In this document: in pieces, positions 1-10,052 of the stretch
Layout: each line of letters opens with the position of its first letter
Position numbering within the stretch: position 1 is the first letter of the stretch
Source: Odobenus rosmarus divergens
Taxonomy: Eukaryota; Chordata; Mammalia; Carnivora; Odobenidae
Assembly (NCBI RefSeq): GCF_000321225.1
Contig: NW_004451008.1
Span: forward strand, 1,538,040-1,602,039
Reading direction: 5' to 3'
DNA length: 64,000 bases
Program-made: the position numbers and the translations under genes
The notes under the pieces: model-generated
The model's database searches: none
The model's input: only the letters and a program-made list of their open reading frames with translations
Told to the model about the DNA's origin: nothing

Positions 1-3
1 TTC

Positions 4-64
<61 letters not shown>

Positions 65-267
65 TTTCTTTTTTAGAGGAAGAAAGAGAGAGAGAGAGAA
101 CATGAACAGGGGTAGAGGGCCGAGGGGGATGGAGAGAGAGAATCTTAAGCAGGCTCCACACTCAGCGTGGACCCCGACATGGGGCTCTATCTCAGGACCC
201 TGAGATCATGACCTGAACCGAAATCAAGAGTCGGATGCTTAAGCAACTGAACCACCCAGGTGCCCCT
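1..267 (-). mobile_element. Carnivore SINEC element with long (CTTT)n tail
   Basis: The plus strand starts with about 70 nt of CTTT repeats, which is the expanded A/G-rich tail of a SINE read on the minus strand. The body follows, with the typical phrases 'ctgagatcatgacctga' and 'accacccaggtgcccc'; the latter is the reverse complement of the tRNA-derived head. The tail runs off the window edge, so its full length is unknown. Confidence 0.85.
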
Positions 268-1774
268 GTTGTTTAACTTTTTATGGGAAATATAATTTTT
301 AAAAGTCTACTGATACTAGAAAATAAGTTGTTAAGGGATTACAAAGCATGAAAACAGAAATAATTTTTACATGAAGTTACACTCCTTAATTTCTAAATAA
401 AGGCAAATATATATATTTCATTTTTACCCTAAGATTTAGGAACACCCTTTTAAAACTAAATTCTTGAATTTTATTTTATTTGGTTTTCTCAGGTAAATAT
501 CTCACAGTCAGAAAAAAATCTTTCTGTATTTTTTTGTTTTTGAGTTCATGGAGACATCTGAACACCCCATGGACTCCTTGTCAATTTCCTTTAGCCAAAG
601 ACCTCCGGGAACATATGTATTACTAAACAAAGTTGGGTTTTTTGACTCATTGCAAAGAGCAAGGATTCACTTAGCAACCTTGAAGCATCTCAGTAAGAGG
701 GTATTAGAAAAGACATACTATAGCACTGGGGCATGTACCAGGTGGGGGAAGGTTGGTGTAAGTGGGCTATGCTCTGGAATGGATGTTATGAGAAAGTGGG
801 GATAATTCTGTGATGGAGTATCTTAATTATTCTTATCTAGAAGGCCAGAAGGTATGACTGGTAAAGAAATAGCAGCCATTCATATTGGCCATGGTAGGGG
901 GTTATTTGGTCATTTTTTGAAGTTTGGACAATGTGCATGCTTCTATTTGTATTCAGATACAGTTATAGAGTGGTCTTATGCTTGCCTTGATCCAGCATCA
1001 CCCCAGAGTGGTCTGGTCAATGTTGGTGTTTTATGAATTGTTTATGTTCAACAGGTGAGCACCACAACCTAACTGTGAGGGTAAGGCCAGCTCCCAGATG
1101 TCGGAGACTGCTTTTCTCTTTCTCATCTCTTATATAAGCACTTAGTGATATATGAACACACACACATTATCAAAAGTTTTGCATATTTTATTCTGTTAGA
1201 AACATTTATTCTTGTTTAATGCTTCTATAATGGATATGGACATATGTATATTTAAACCTTTAAGGAAGTAATTTATTTTAATTGTAGGAATAAAAAGGAA
1301 CAAAAAAGCAAAAAGGAAAATAATTTGTACCATAACTGTCCTCAACATATGTGAACAATTGGGAGTGGAAACAAATTGCCTACTTTCACTGATTATTAAA
1401 ATAGTTAATTGACCTTATTTCAGTATTGAATAAACAAAGCTTTGTGTGTTACTTGACTAAAGTTAATAGTTTTGTGATTTGCAGCCCAGATTCTCATTGC
1501 CCACAGAGCACTTGAAGACATCATTCATGCCCATCCCTAAAGTGGAAGCTGAGACTCTTCTCATCTGCTGGGGAGAGAGAAAAGGATAGATGGAGATTGT
1601 GGTGAGGGGAGACTGGATGCTTCCTCTCATTCACAGGTGGTGCCAGGTACAACATCTTCAGTCATTCTAATGCTTCTAAGAGGCACTAGGGTAGGATTGC
1701 TGTTCTGTATTACTTTTTCATTTTCTTTTAAAGACAAGTTCTAAAACTGACAATAAAATGTCTACCATAAATCA
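268..1774. other. Intergenic, no gene seen
   Basis: AT-rich unique-looking DNA. Only short open frames without splice context or recognisable protein similarity. A short (CA) run near 1157 is the only simple repeat noted. Confidence 0.6.
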
Positions 1775-2240
1775 AAATGCTCCTCCCTCACTCTTTACTT
1801 GAGCCAAGAAAACCGTCTTCACCCAACTCCAGCCTACCTTGTTTTTCTGCCTTAAATCTAGCCAATGCTCCCAGATTCCTCTTGTGCTCCACCCTCCTGA
1901 CTTCTCCTTGGTACTTGTTTGCTTACTGCTTCCTGGATACGAAGTGAGCTTTGCCTTTGGGTTCTCCTTTTTCACGCCAGTTGGGATGAACTTGGCTCCC
2001 TGCCAGCCCTAGCCTTGACCTGCCGACCACTTCCGTACATCCTTGAAGACATACCGGCTGCATGACTCCTCTTCTCAGAAACCATTCCTAGCCCCTCACC
2101 CCTGAGGTATGATTAGGCTGTCCCCTCTCCTAGCACAGCATTGACTAGTACACAATATGAGCCCTCCAAGTCAGGGACTGTGTCTCATTATCTTGGTGAT
2201 CTTGGAACTTAGGACAGGCAAGGAATCAAACAGAGTAGAT
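1775..2240 (+). repeat. Ancient LINE2 (L2) 3' fragment
   Basis: The segment has the layout of the L2 3' end: a pyrimidine-rich stretch with 'tctagccaatgctcccag', then 'ccctccaagtcagggactgtgtctcatt' split across 2161-2190, then 'aacttaggacaggcaagg'. It is heavily diverged, as expected for a pre-eutherian element. Family assigned from memory of the consensus. Confidence 0.55.
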
Positions 2241-3224
2241 GTATGTTGTCTTATGGATGAAAATGGAAAGAATATAGCTGTATGACTATAGAATATACCT
2301 CATACCATTTTTTTTTCCAGGGGTAGTAACGGGTTTATAATGATTCATTTCACTGTATCCTTGGACTGGTACCCAGATCATGAGTCTTGACATCGCATTC
2401 TTTTGCATGCCTTACTGTACTCGTCATCAGGGAGTCTGCAGACTGCCAACCAGCAACCAATGAAAGCTATCTGTGCTTACTCAATGGTGTAAAATCAGCA
2501 CAAAGATGCACATGGGGGTTATAAAGCATTGTCTTCTTATAACTCCTATAATACAGATGTAGTTGTAGGATATACACAGACACCAAATACTACTAATAAT
2601 AAGCATCTCTTGCCAGGTCACAAAGGCCACATGAGAGGTGGGGTACAAATACTCATTCCACATAACAGCATCAAAGGTACATGAGCATGGGGCTAATCTT
2701 ACACTGAATGTCTAGAAGAGTTCCCCTAAACTTCTTGTCATCTATTCCAGTAGACAAGTTTTGTACATTTTTCAGACTTCTCTGTTTCCACGTTTCTAGA
2801 AATCCAGCTTCTCTTTCTTCAGCTACTGGTCTGAAGTCCAGCTGTCATCCAGATGTTAGTGGGTAGCTGTGCCCTCTGGGTGAGGTGCTGGGGTCTCAAT
2901 ACCTGTCATGTTTTAAGTCATACAGGCTTACTTAATTCTTCATTTCTTGGCCATTTCAGCTCCTACACCAGATTTCTACTAACCAGCTCTCAAGTCTTGC
3001 AAAACTAAACATCTTGCTAAGCCTCAGTTTCCCCTGTGTAAGTGTGGATAATTACAGTGCTTATCTCAGGACTGTTAGTAAGGGGAAATTATACTTATTA
3101 GCTGGCATGTCCTTCCCTCCCAGGTTGGGGGTACCATAGTCCACAAAACATACACAGGATGGTTCTTGGTGGGAGGGAAGGTGTGGGAGATTATATTGCA
3201 TCCAAGACAAGAATTTAGTCCATC
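2241..3224. other. Intergenic, no gene seen
   Basis: No gene, RNA gene or clear repeat recognised. The open frame on the minus strand at 2481-2663 is rich in Ile, Cys and Tyr and has no supporting signal. Confidence 0.5.
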
Positions 3225-4335
3225 AGCCTTCTGATTAAGCAGTTACTTTGTGCCAGGTACTGGGGAGAGGTAGGTGAAAAACAAGTGAGAGTGGTGAGCA
3301 GACACACAAACAACAGTGACAACACAACATGACAAGTGCAGTAGCAGAGGGGGGTGAGAGGCTAAGGCTACCTGGGGCTGTGAACGAAGGCTTGACACAG
3401 GAGTTAAGGCTCCAGCTGACACTGAAGAAAAGGCCCCTGAAAGGCAGATGGGGACAGGGTTCCCAGGGAGTGAACATCTCAGTATGAGGAGCACTGGCTT
3501 GGTGGGAGTGGCAGGATAACATAGTGACCGAGAACTGAAGTTCTGAAATCAGAGAGACCCTGGATTTCAACCTCAGCACTGGGACCTACTAACTGGGCTC
3601 ACATGAACCAGTGTCTTAACCTCTCTGAGCCTCAGCCCTACTAAAGATGATAATAATGCCTGCCTCAAACGGTTGTTTTCAGAATTAGATGAGACAATGC
3701 ATACTTAGCACAACATCTCACGCACTGTAAATTATTATAGTAGCAACTGCTTATTGAGCTCCTTCTCAATAAATGTTCTGTAGTATTATTATTATCTGGA
3801 AAATGAGGTGTGCCTGGGTAATGAGACTAAGTTTTGTCCATTAGCAGGAAAGAGCTCTGGAAGAGTTTAAGCAGGGTAGTGAGCTAACTATATCTGATTA
3901 ATGGAAAATCACCCCTAGAGAGTGGTAGAGTGCAGGGTCGGCTGTACGAGGGGAGGCTACAGGTGTGATGATTATTAAGGAGGCTGCAGAGTCAAGAAAC
4001 ACCAAAGGATGAGTCTGGGCGGTAGGAAGTGGGAAGGAAGGAGAGGAGACCAAGCCAGAGGTACTTGGGAAGAACAATCAACAAGACGCTTTGATCCATT
4101 TGTGCGGGGAGGGGTAGGGCGGTCAGGGAGGATCAGGAGATAACTCCCAGACTTCTGAGAAGTGGGAGGAACAAGTTTGGATGGTAAAGTGAAGAGGTCA
4201 GCCTTGGTCATGCTGAGGGAACTCCCAGGGATCAGGTCGATTGGTCTGTGGGCCTGGAGTGTGGTAGCAGGCCTCCTAGAGCTATAAAGACTGGGAGTTC
4301 CCAGGCATGAGAACCTACTATGTGAGCAGGTACGT
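3225..4335 (+). repeat. Diverged interspersed repeat interrupted by a MIR
   Basis: The left part (from about 3235) reads 'gccaggtactggggaga' and the right part (3790-4330) holds phrases such as 'agggtagtgagctaac' and 'ttggtcatgctgaggga'. They resemble the two ends of a common old mammalian repeat that also occurs at 15344-16735. Between them, at about 3510-3790, lies a MIR with 'cttaacctctctgagcctca' and a 'caataaatgttctgtagta' end. The family of the outer element is not certain. Confidence 0.45.
3510..3790 (+). repeat. MIR SINE
   Basis: Core phrase 'taacctctctgagcctcag', then a run like 'gataataatgcctgcctca', and a 3' end 'cttctcaataaatgttct' are characteristic of MIR in plus orientation. 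Diverged but nearly full length. Confidence 0.7.
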
Positions 4336-5437
4336 GTTACCCAGGAAGAACAACAGAGAGCCTCCAGGGGAACCCCAGCGTATAAGGGATGGACGAGAGA
4401 GGGAACATCACAACAGAGAGGAAACAGAAGGGGGAGGATGAGGCACAAGTGCTGTCATAAAATCTTCCAGGAGAGGGTGCAAGATGCAACATCCAGAGCA
4501 GGTGACAGACAGGCAGAAAAGTAGCTGACCCCCAGAAGCTACCACCTGTCTGCAGTTGAGCAGCACCTTATGGGACACACACTCTGCACAGACCCAGTTG
4601 AGCATTCTCTGTAGCTAACAGAGGTGAACACAACTTCACGTGCCCCCAGTTCACAAATGTTCCAGTCTGCTGCCCTTCTTGTACCTCTAGCGTACCCAAC
4701 CAGAGAGGTAGATTCATCCAGGTTACCTGGCTCTCTGCTCCTACAGGTCCAGATGGAAATCCAGACAAGCCACCAGAACCCCCTGCTAAAGCTGGAGAAG
4801 AGTAAAGCCAGTCTGACATACAGTGGGCAGGTGGGACACAGTGTCCAAATCAGCCCACCACTGGAAACCTAGCTAGCTGGACACACCAGTCTTGAACCTC
4901 ATCTTCAGTTCTCAGGGACCACTTGGGATAGATGCTCTAAGGGTGGGCTGTAGAAAGTTGTGAATGTCAGGAAAGAATTGGGAGTGTGAATAGGAGAGTT
5001 TCTGTTTCCTATTCCAGACAATAATAAACACAGGGTCATCTCACACCAAACCATGAGTCAAATTGCCCAAGTCACAGCTATGCCTAAGGGAATAGGCACA
5101 GCAAATCCATTCCTTGTAATGGGGCAGTCTCATGGACTCAGAAAAGGAGAAGATGCTAGAAGACAGGTACTGTCTGCCTCCACTACTCATGCTTCCCCTT
5201 GGTCATCACCTCCTCTGAATGGAGACACATAACTCCACTGTCACCTGAAAGATTCCAGATCTGCCTAATATGCCCCTTCCCTCACCATCCCCAGGAACAA
5301 GGAGATCCATAGAATTGGCTGCAAAGGTATTTTCATTAAGGATGGCAGAGGAACATCTCCCTGCATTGTGTAATTAGTGGTGCTGTACCTCACACATTTC
5401 TTCAAAACACAGGAATGTATTCTCCAAGACACCCCCC

Positions 5438-5453
5438 CCAACTCACACACACA
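5438..5453 (+). repeat. Short (CA)n run
   Basis: A C-rich run followed by a short CA dinucleotide stretch. Flanking DNA from 4336 to 5737 has no recognised gene. Confidence 0.5.
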
Positions 5454-5737
5454 CAGTGAAAGCAAGAGAGACTGAGAGAGAGTGCCATCATCTTGTAGTG
5501 AATTTCAATAGGTCCTCTCCCAGGAAATAAGTTTAGACAACACTGGGACCCACAAATTCCAATCCACTGACAGCCAGAAACACAGAGATTACAGATTTAT
5601 TTGTGTATCTCTAACACACCACATCCCTACCTGTCCTTGCCCCCAGAAGGCTCCACAATGCACCCCTTTAAACCTGTGTGCCCCTCTGATTTTTATGAGA
5701 TCACACACATTTAAGTGGGAATTTCAAGCTCTAGACT

Positions 5738-5942
5738 AGTGCTGTCCAGTAGAAATTTCTGTGATGATGTTCTATATCTGCATAGCACAGTATGGTAACC
5801 ACTAGCCACATATGGCTACTGAGAACTTGATATGTGGCTGGTGCAACTGAGGAACTGAATTTTTACTTTTATTTCATTTTAATTAATTTAAATTTAGATA
5901 ATCACATATGACTAGTGACTACCAAATTGGACAGTGCAGCTC
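5738..5942. mobile_element. hAT-type non-autonomous DNA transposon fossil
   Basis: About 205 bp with imperfect terminal inverted repeats: the left end reads 'agtgctgtccagtagaa' and the right end 'caaattggacagtgcagct'. The interior repeats 'cactagccacatatggct' and its near complement 'cacatatgactagtgact', and the centre is AT-rich. This matches a common old hAT-Charlie-like element with no protein coding capacity. The exact subfamily is not assigned. Confidence 0.6.
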
Positions 5943-6259
5943 TAGCACCAAAGTCAAAATCTGAAACTTTCAGAATGGTGGAAGCAGGCTCTCCAAGACA
6001 GGGACTAAATCAAGATGCATTGAGTATTGATGTATAGGGTGGGATCACTGCCTACTCCAAGGGGAACCGTGGCAGGTCAGAGGCAGCTGAACACGAACTT
6101 GAGGTGAGGTCAGGGCATGACAGGATCTACTAGGGTCTAATGGGATGTGGGAAATGGAAATGGAGCTAAAGGTGGGGTAGAGATGGAGGCGGAGGAAGTG
6201 GAGGGAGAAGATTAGTACTACCACCAAGCCTAAATCCTCCTTAGACCCTCTCTGTAAAT

Positions 6260-6265
6260 TTTAAT
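6260..6265 (-). terminator. Possible RTP2 polyadenylation signal (ATTAAA)
   Basis: The hexamer ATTAAA is read on the minus strand about 155 nt past the RTP2 stop codon. It is the nearest canonical-type hexamer found by eye. The real transcript may end elsewhere. Confidence 0.35.
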
Positions 6266-6419
6266 GGAAGGACCATTAAATATCCCCTAGAACAAACTTC
6301 CCATTCTGCAGAGGAATACACTGAGGCCCAGAGAGAGCTGTCCAGAGCATATGTTGACTCTGCAGAAGAATCACAACCAGAACGGTCGCCCCCACTCCCA
6401 CCCCACACGTGTGGCTCCA

Positions 6420-6936
6420 CTAAAGGAAGGTAGAGCCACGGAAGGAGAACTGAAGGTAGACAATGAGCAGGCAGAGGGAGGCCCCAATGAGGCACCAGCG
6501 AAGGGAGAAGAAGTTGTAGCCCGAACCCTCCTGGGCGCTTGGCTTGGAGGCTCCTGAGAAGGTGTAGGTGGTCGCCTCCTCCTCCAGCAGCTTTTCGCTG
6601 GGTTTCCAGTGCACGATGCCCTCCTGGCAGGCCTCGCAGAACTCACTGTGGTGTGGAACCCCATCCGGGCGGCTGGCCACGTGGATGCGGTACTGGCCGC
6701 CGTCTTCATCGTAGCACTGCTCCCTCAGGCTGGTGATGAGGTTGTCCACCAGGCTCTCGATGTTCTCCTCCAGCATGCTCGACTCGTCCAGCCGCGCCGT
6801 GCCGCACTCGTGGCATAGCTGCTTGAAGACGCGCATGCGCACCGAGCCCGCCCGCTGGGCGCGGTCCAGGTACATGTGGAAGAGGATGACCACGTGGGCC
6901 GACTGCCAGGTGCGCCAGCACCAGGAGCAGTGGAAC
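6420..6936 (-). CDS. RTP2: RTP2 coding exon 2
   Basis: The acceptor is CCCCGCAG|GTTCC on the minus strand. The exon holds the entire zinc-binding 3CxxC domain and the C-terminal membrane segment, and ends with a stop at 6422-6420. Region 6780-6900 has several CpG and reads without interruption. Confidence 0.94.
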
Positions 6937-9900
6937 CTGCGGGGAGGGGAGGGAAGGATGGAGAGGGTCGGCCTCCCTCCCAGCGACAGCCTGCCCTGGA
7001 GGAACCCAGAAAGAGTGGGTCCTGCCTGCCTGTGCCTGGAGGTAAAGGCTGCTTGTTGGTTGTCCCTTGGGTTCTTTAGCGCTCCACAGGCTCTGCCTCC
7101 TCCTAGTGAGTTCCCCTGGGCCTGAAGCAGTGTCCTCAGGAGCCTGGCTTCTAGCAGTCTCTCCAGTCTGCCTCTTGCACACCTTCCTGTGGCCTCAGCT
7201 CCCCCTAAGCCTAATGCACTCAAGACATGCACCTGTACCTTCACAGGGCTCCCTCCCACAATCTGGGCCTTATTTTTCATCTGTTAATTGCAGGGTGATG
7301 GTGTCCAATAAGGCTCTTTTCACTCAGACCTCCCCTGCCTCTACCTGTCTCACTCATGCGTTCTGCCTGTTCTGGGGAGAAAAGGAGATGCCTCTAACTA
7401 CTGAGCACAGACCACCAAGAATAACTCAGAGACTAACCACCAAGAATCCACCAGATGGACTGGTGGATGGGTGATGGGCCAACAGGGAGAGGACTACAGA
7501 ATTTGGTCCTGTACCTTCGTAAAGAACACTCTCTTAACCCTTGACAAGTCATCCCTAGACCCCACTCTAGCCCTGCCACAGAGACTGGAAAAGAGGATCC
7601 TAGTCTGCATCCTCCTCCACACACATGTACATATGCACACTTACATACACACAGGCCCCACTTGAGACAAAGTGGGCCCCCTAGAGTCCCAGCCTAAGGA
7701 TAGTGGAAGGAAGTAGTCTGGGACTCATCTAGGCATGCCCCACTCCCTCAGTCCCCGCCCGGTGCTTGCACATCGTCAGTGATGGAGCACTCATTACCTT
7801 TGGGCCAGTTCTTTCCATCCTGAAAGGAACTCTTCCAGAATCTGTTAAAACAGCTTTACACTTGAGGGTCTACTGGGCCAAGTTTGCGCTCACTGCCGAA
7901 TATCTCTGGGTCCGCTGTACAATGGCCCAAAGGACCTTTGATGAGGAATTCAATTCAGTCCAACAGACACCACTTAGCATCTACTTTATGCCAAGCACCA
8001 CATAGTCCAGGCTGTGGGGTAGAGATGAAGCCAAGCCTGCCCCTGAGGCCTGGATCCTACAGACAACATAAGCACAGAACAATACCCAGCATAGGCCAAG
8101 GCCAGGCTGGCCAGCAGAGCAGCTTGATTGGTCCTAAGCCAGAAGGGGGTCCCAACTCACATTGGGCCAGAGTTGTGGGGCACCAGGATTAATGCATCAT
8201 ATGACTTCCAGGGAGAGTGAGCCTGTGCACAGAATAACACAACAGCAGCAGTTCTGAAGGCCTGCCTGAGGCCAGCTGAGAGCCACAGGCCACCAGCCAG
8301 GAGCAGGACCAGGTGAGACCTGAGGCAGGGAGCAGCCACGAGCCCGTGGAGCTCAGCCCCTCATCCGCTGGGCCCCAGCCCTTTGCATTCCTCTCAACAG
8401 CCAGCTCAGGGGCTTCATGTGTTCTGTCTCCTTCTTCTACATCTTTTTAATCAAGCCAATCCAGAGTTGTTTCCTCTCCCTCAAGCTAGAACTCAGATCT
8501 TAAATTTCAAAACAGCAGACCTAGTACAAGGGGACCTTAAGGTTCATCTAGTCAACCTCATTTTATTGAGATGAAACAGAAGCAGAGAGAAAGAGAGCCA
8601 TCCATGTACAGCTAGCCAGAGACCGAGCCAGGACCCAGCATATAACAGGTGCACAATAACGTCTCTGGAATTGATGCAAATTGAAATTAACCAACCAACC
8701 TCTGCTTCTTTGTCTTTTGTCCCTAAGACAAGTTCACTCTAATATTTACAGGTCTTAGAACAAGAGTACAAACAGAAATAGCCTGCTTCCTATTGCCACC
8801 CCCAGCAGCATGCCACACCATACAAACATGCATGAACAACCCAGTCTGTGTGTCCAAGTTCTGTGTGTCCACACCCCCAAAACACAGCCACCTGTTGGCC
8901 TCCCTGGGGGCCTTTGGGGTACTATTTGTCCTTGAATCAGTGGACTCAGGGAAGAGGACTGCATAGGCCCTGAAGGTGAGTCTGAGGCAGCTTGGGCAGG
9001 GAATTCTGTGTTCCTGATCCCAAATCACAGTCTAGACGGAGAGGCATGTGGGCTTCAGATGGATATGTTCCCTTAGCCTCAAGGACTCCTTGCACTGTGG
9101 AAGACATGAGGTTCCTATAAGGTATAGAACTCTGGGCTTTAAGGACCTAAGGGAAATTGTGTCCAAAGCTAAGTCTTTTTGTCACAGACCCATAGACAAT
9201 AAAGCTGGAAGGGTCTTAATTGGTCACCCAAGGCCAACTTCCTGGTTTTGCAAATGTGAAAACTGAGGCCCGGAAAGGGAAAGAGACTTTTCACAAGTTC
9301 ACAGAATTAGTTAGCCATAAAGGCAGTTTCCAGAACATAGCAGGGGGACAATGAATGTTTTTGTATTCAGATCAAACTGGACTGAGTTGACTAAACAGAC
9401 CTAGGACCAGAGCACAGGCCCCAACCCTAAGCTAAAAGGTTTTCTCAGCAGATCTCATGGCCTCCTCCCCTCAGGCCCTACCATTTTTTAAGAGATTATG
9501 AAAATGTGAAAACATCTAAAATGTCAGAGATTGTAGGGACATTATAGCTCTTCATTTAGTAGAAAACCAAGACCCAAAGACAGAACACAACTTGCTGAGG
9601 TCACCCAGGCAGTCAGTGGTACAGCTGGGATTAGAACCCAGGCCTCTTTGACCCTCATGGAAGTTCCTTCTCTGCCCCCTAACCTGAGCTGACCCCAGGA
9701 CCAGGCTCCATGTATCTCTCTGCCTCCCCTTGGAAGATGCCCCCAAGGCTGCCTGCAGGCCTCTCCCATCTGGGCTGCTCACCTGCCTGAGGCATGCTGC
9801 TCCAGGTACTGCTTCCAACCTGGGGCCAGCTCGTTGGGCTTGAGGTTGGGATCTATGACGAGTTCCCAGCTGTCAGCTGGCTTGGCCACCTCCATCTTCT

Positions 9901-9946
9901 CATAGAAGACTTTCTTCCATTCACAAGTGGTCAGGCTGGTAGACAT
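6420..9946 (-). CDS. RTP2: RTP2, receptor-transporting protein 2 (join of 2 exons)
   Basis: Join complement(6420-6936, 9783-9946): 681 nt, 226 aa, against 225 aa in human. RTP proteins are membrane-anchored cytosolic chaperones that help odorant receptors (and some taste receptors) reach the cell surface in sensory neurons. The N-terminus (MSTSLTTCEWKKVFYEKMEV) fits RTP2 better than RTP1. The middle holds the 3CxxC zinc-ribbon motifs CSWC, CHEC and CEAC. The C-terminus has one hydrophobic segment (WCLIGASLCLLIVYLQFSF) acting as a tail anchor. The splice is GT-AG, with the Arg codon AG|G split across it. No frameshift or internal stop. Position next to BCL6 agrees with human 3q27. An upstream ATG is discussed separately. 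Confidence 0.95.
6937..9782 (-). other. RTP2: RTP2 intron (2846 nt)
   Basis: Bounded by GT (9782-9781) and AG (6938-6937) on the minus strand. It contains diverged MIR-like pieces (around 9190-9330 and 9540-9660, both minus) and otherwise no recognised gene. Open frames read here on either strand lack support. Confidence 0.85.
9540..9660 (-). repeat. MIR-like fragment in RTP2 intron
   Basis: The reverse-complement MIR phrase 'gctgggattagaacccaggc' preceded by 'cttgctgaggtcaccc' is visible. Diverged. Confidence 0.6.
9783..9946 (-). CDS. RTP2: RTP2 coding exon 1
   Basis: The ATG begins at 9946 on the minus strand. The exon encodes 54 codons plus two bases and ends in ...TCAGGCAG before a GTGAGC donor. 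The peptide (KPADSWELVIDPNLKPNELA region) matches the conserved RTP N-terminal region. This start was chosen because it aligns with the known RTP2 start and with the short native start of RTP1. Confidence 0.94.
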
Positions 9947-10052
9947 GGTCCTGCTGGCAGGGATAGAAGCTTGAATTCAGCCTGAGGGAGCACACAGAAA
10001 GAGCCCAGGTCGATGCAGAGCAGTTCAGTCTCTGTGGTCTGAAAATCCTCAT
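9921..10052 (-). other. RTP1-like leader ORF upstream of and overlapping the RTP2 start
   Basis: A 43-codon minus-strand frame starts at the ATG at 10052, begins MRIFRPQRLN, and ends in a TGA at 9923-9921, inside RTP2 exon 1 in a different frame. Human RTP1 as annotated begins MRIFRPWRLR, followed 36 residues later by the internal Met that starts the shorter functional RTP1S form. The RTP2 ATG lies 106 nt downstream of this upstream ATG; in RTP1 the equivalent distance would be 108 nt. The upstream frame therefore looks homologous to the RTP1 extension but out of frame with RTP2. Whether it is in the mature RTP2 leader is unknown. Confidence 0.6.

Noticed and set aside
1..6400. SST (somatostatin) gene expected next to RTP2 in human order
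   Set aside because: No preprosomatostatin coding sequence seen; in human it lies farther from RTP2 than this window reaches.
6706..7182. Long minus-strand frame overlapping RTP2 exon 2
   Set aside because: It is in the wrong frame relative to the conserved RTP2 reading frame and extends into the intron; a shadow ORF.
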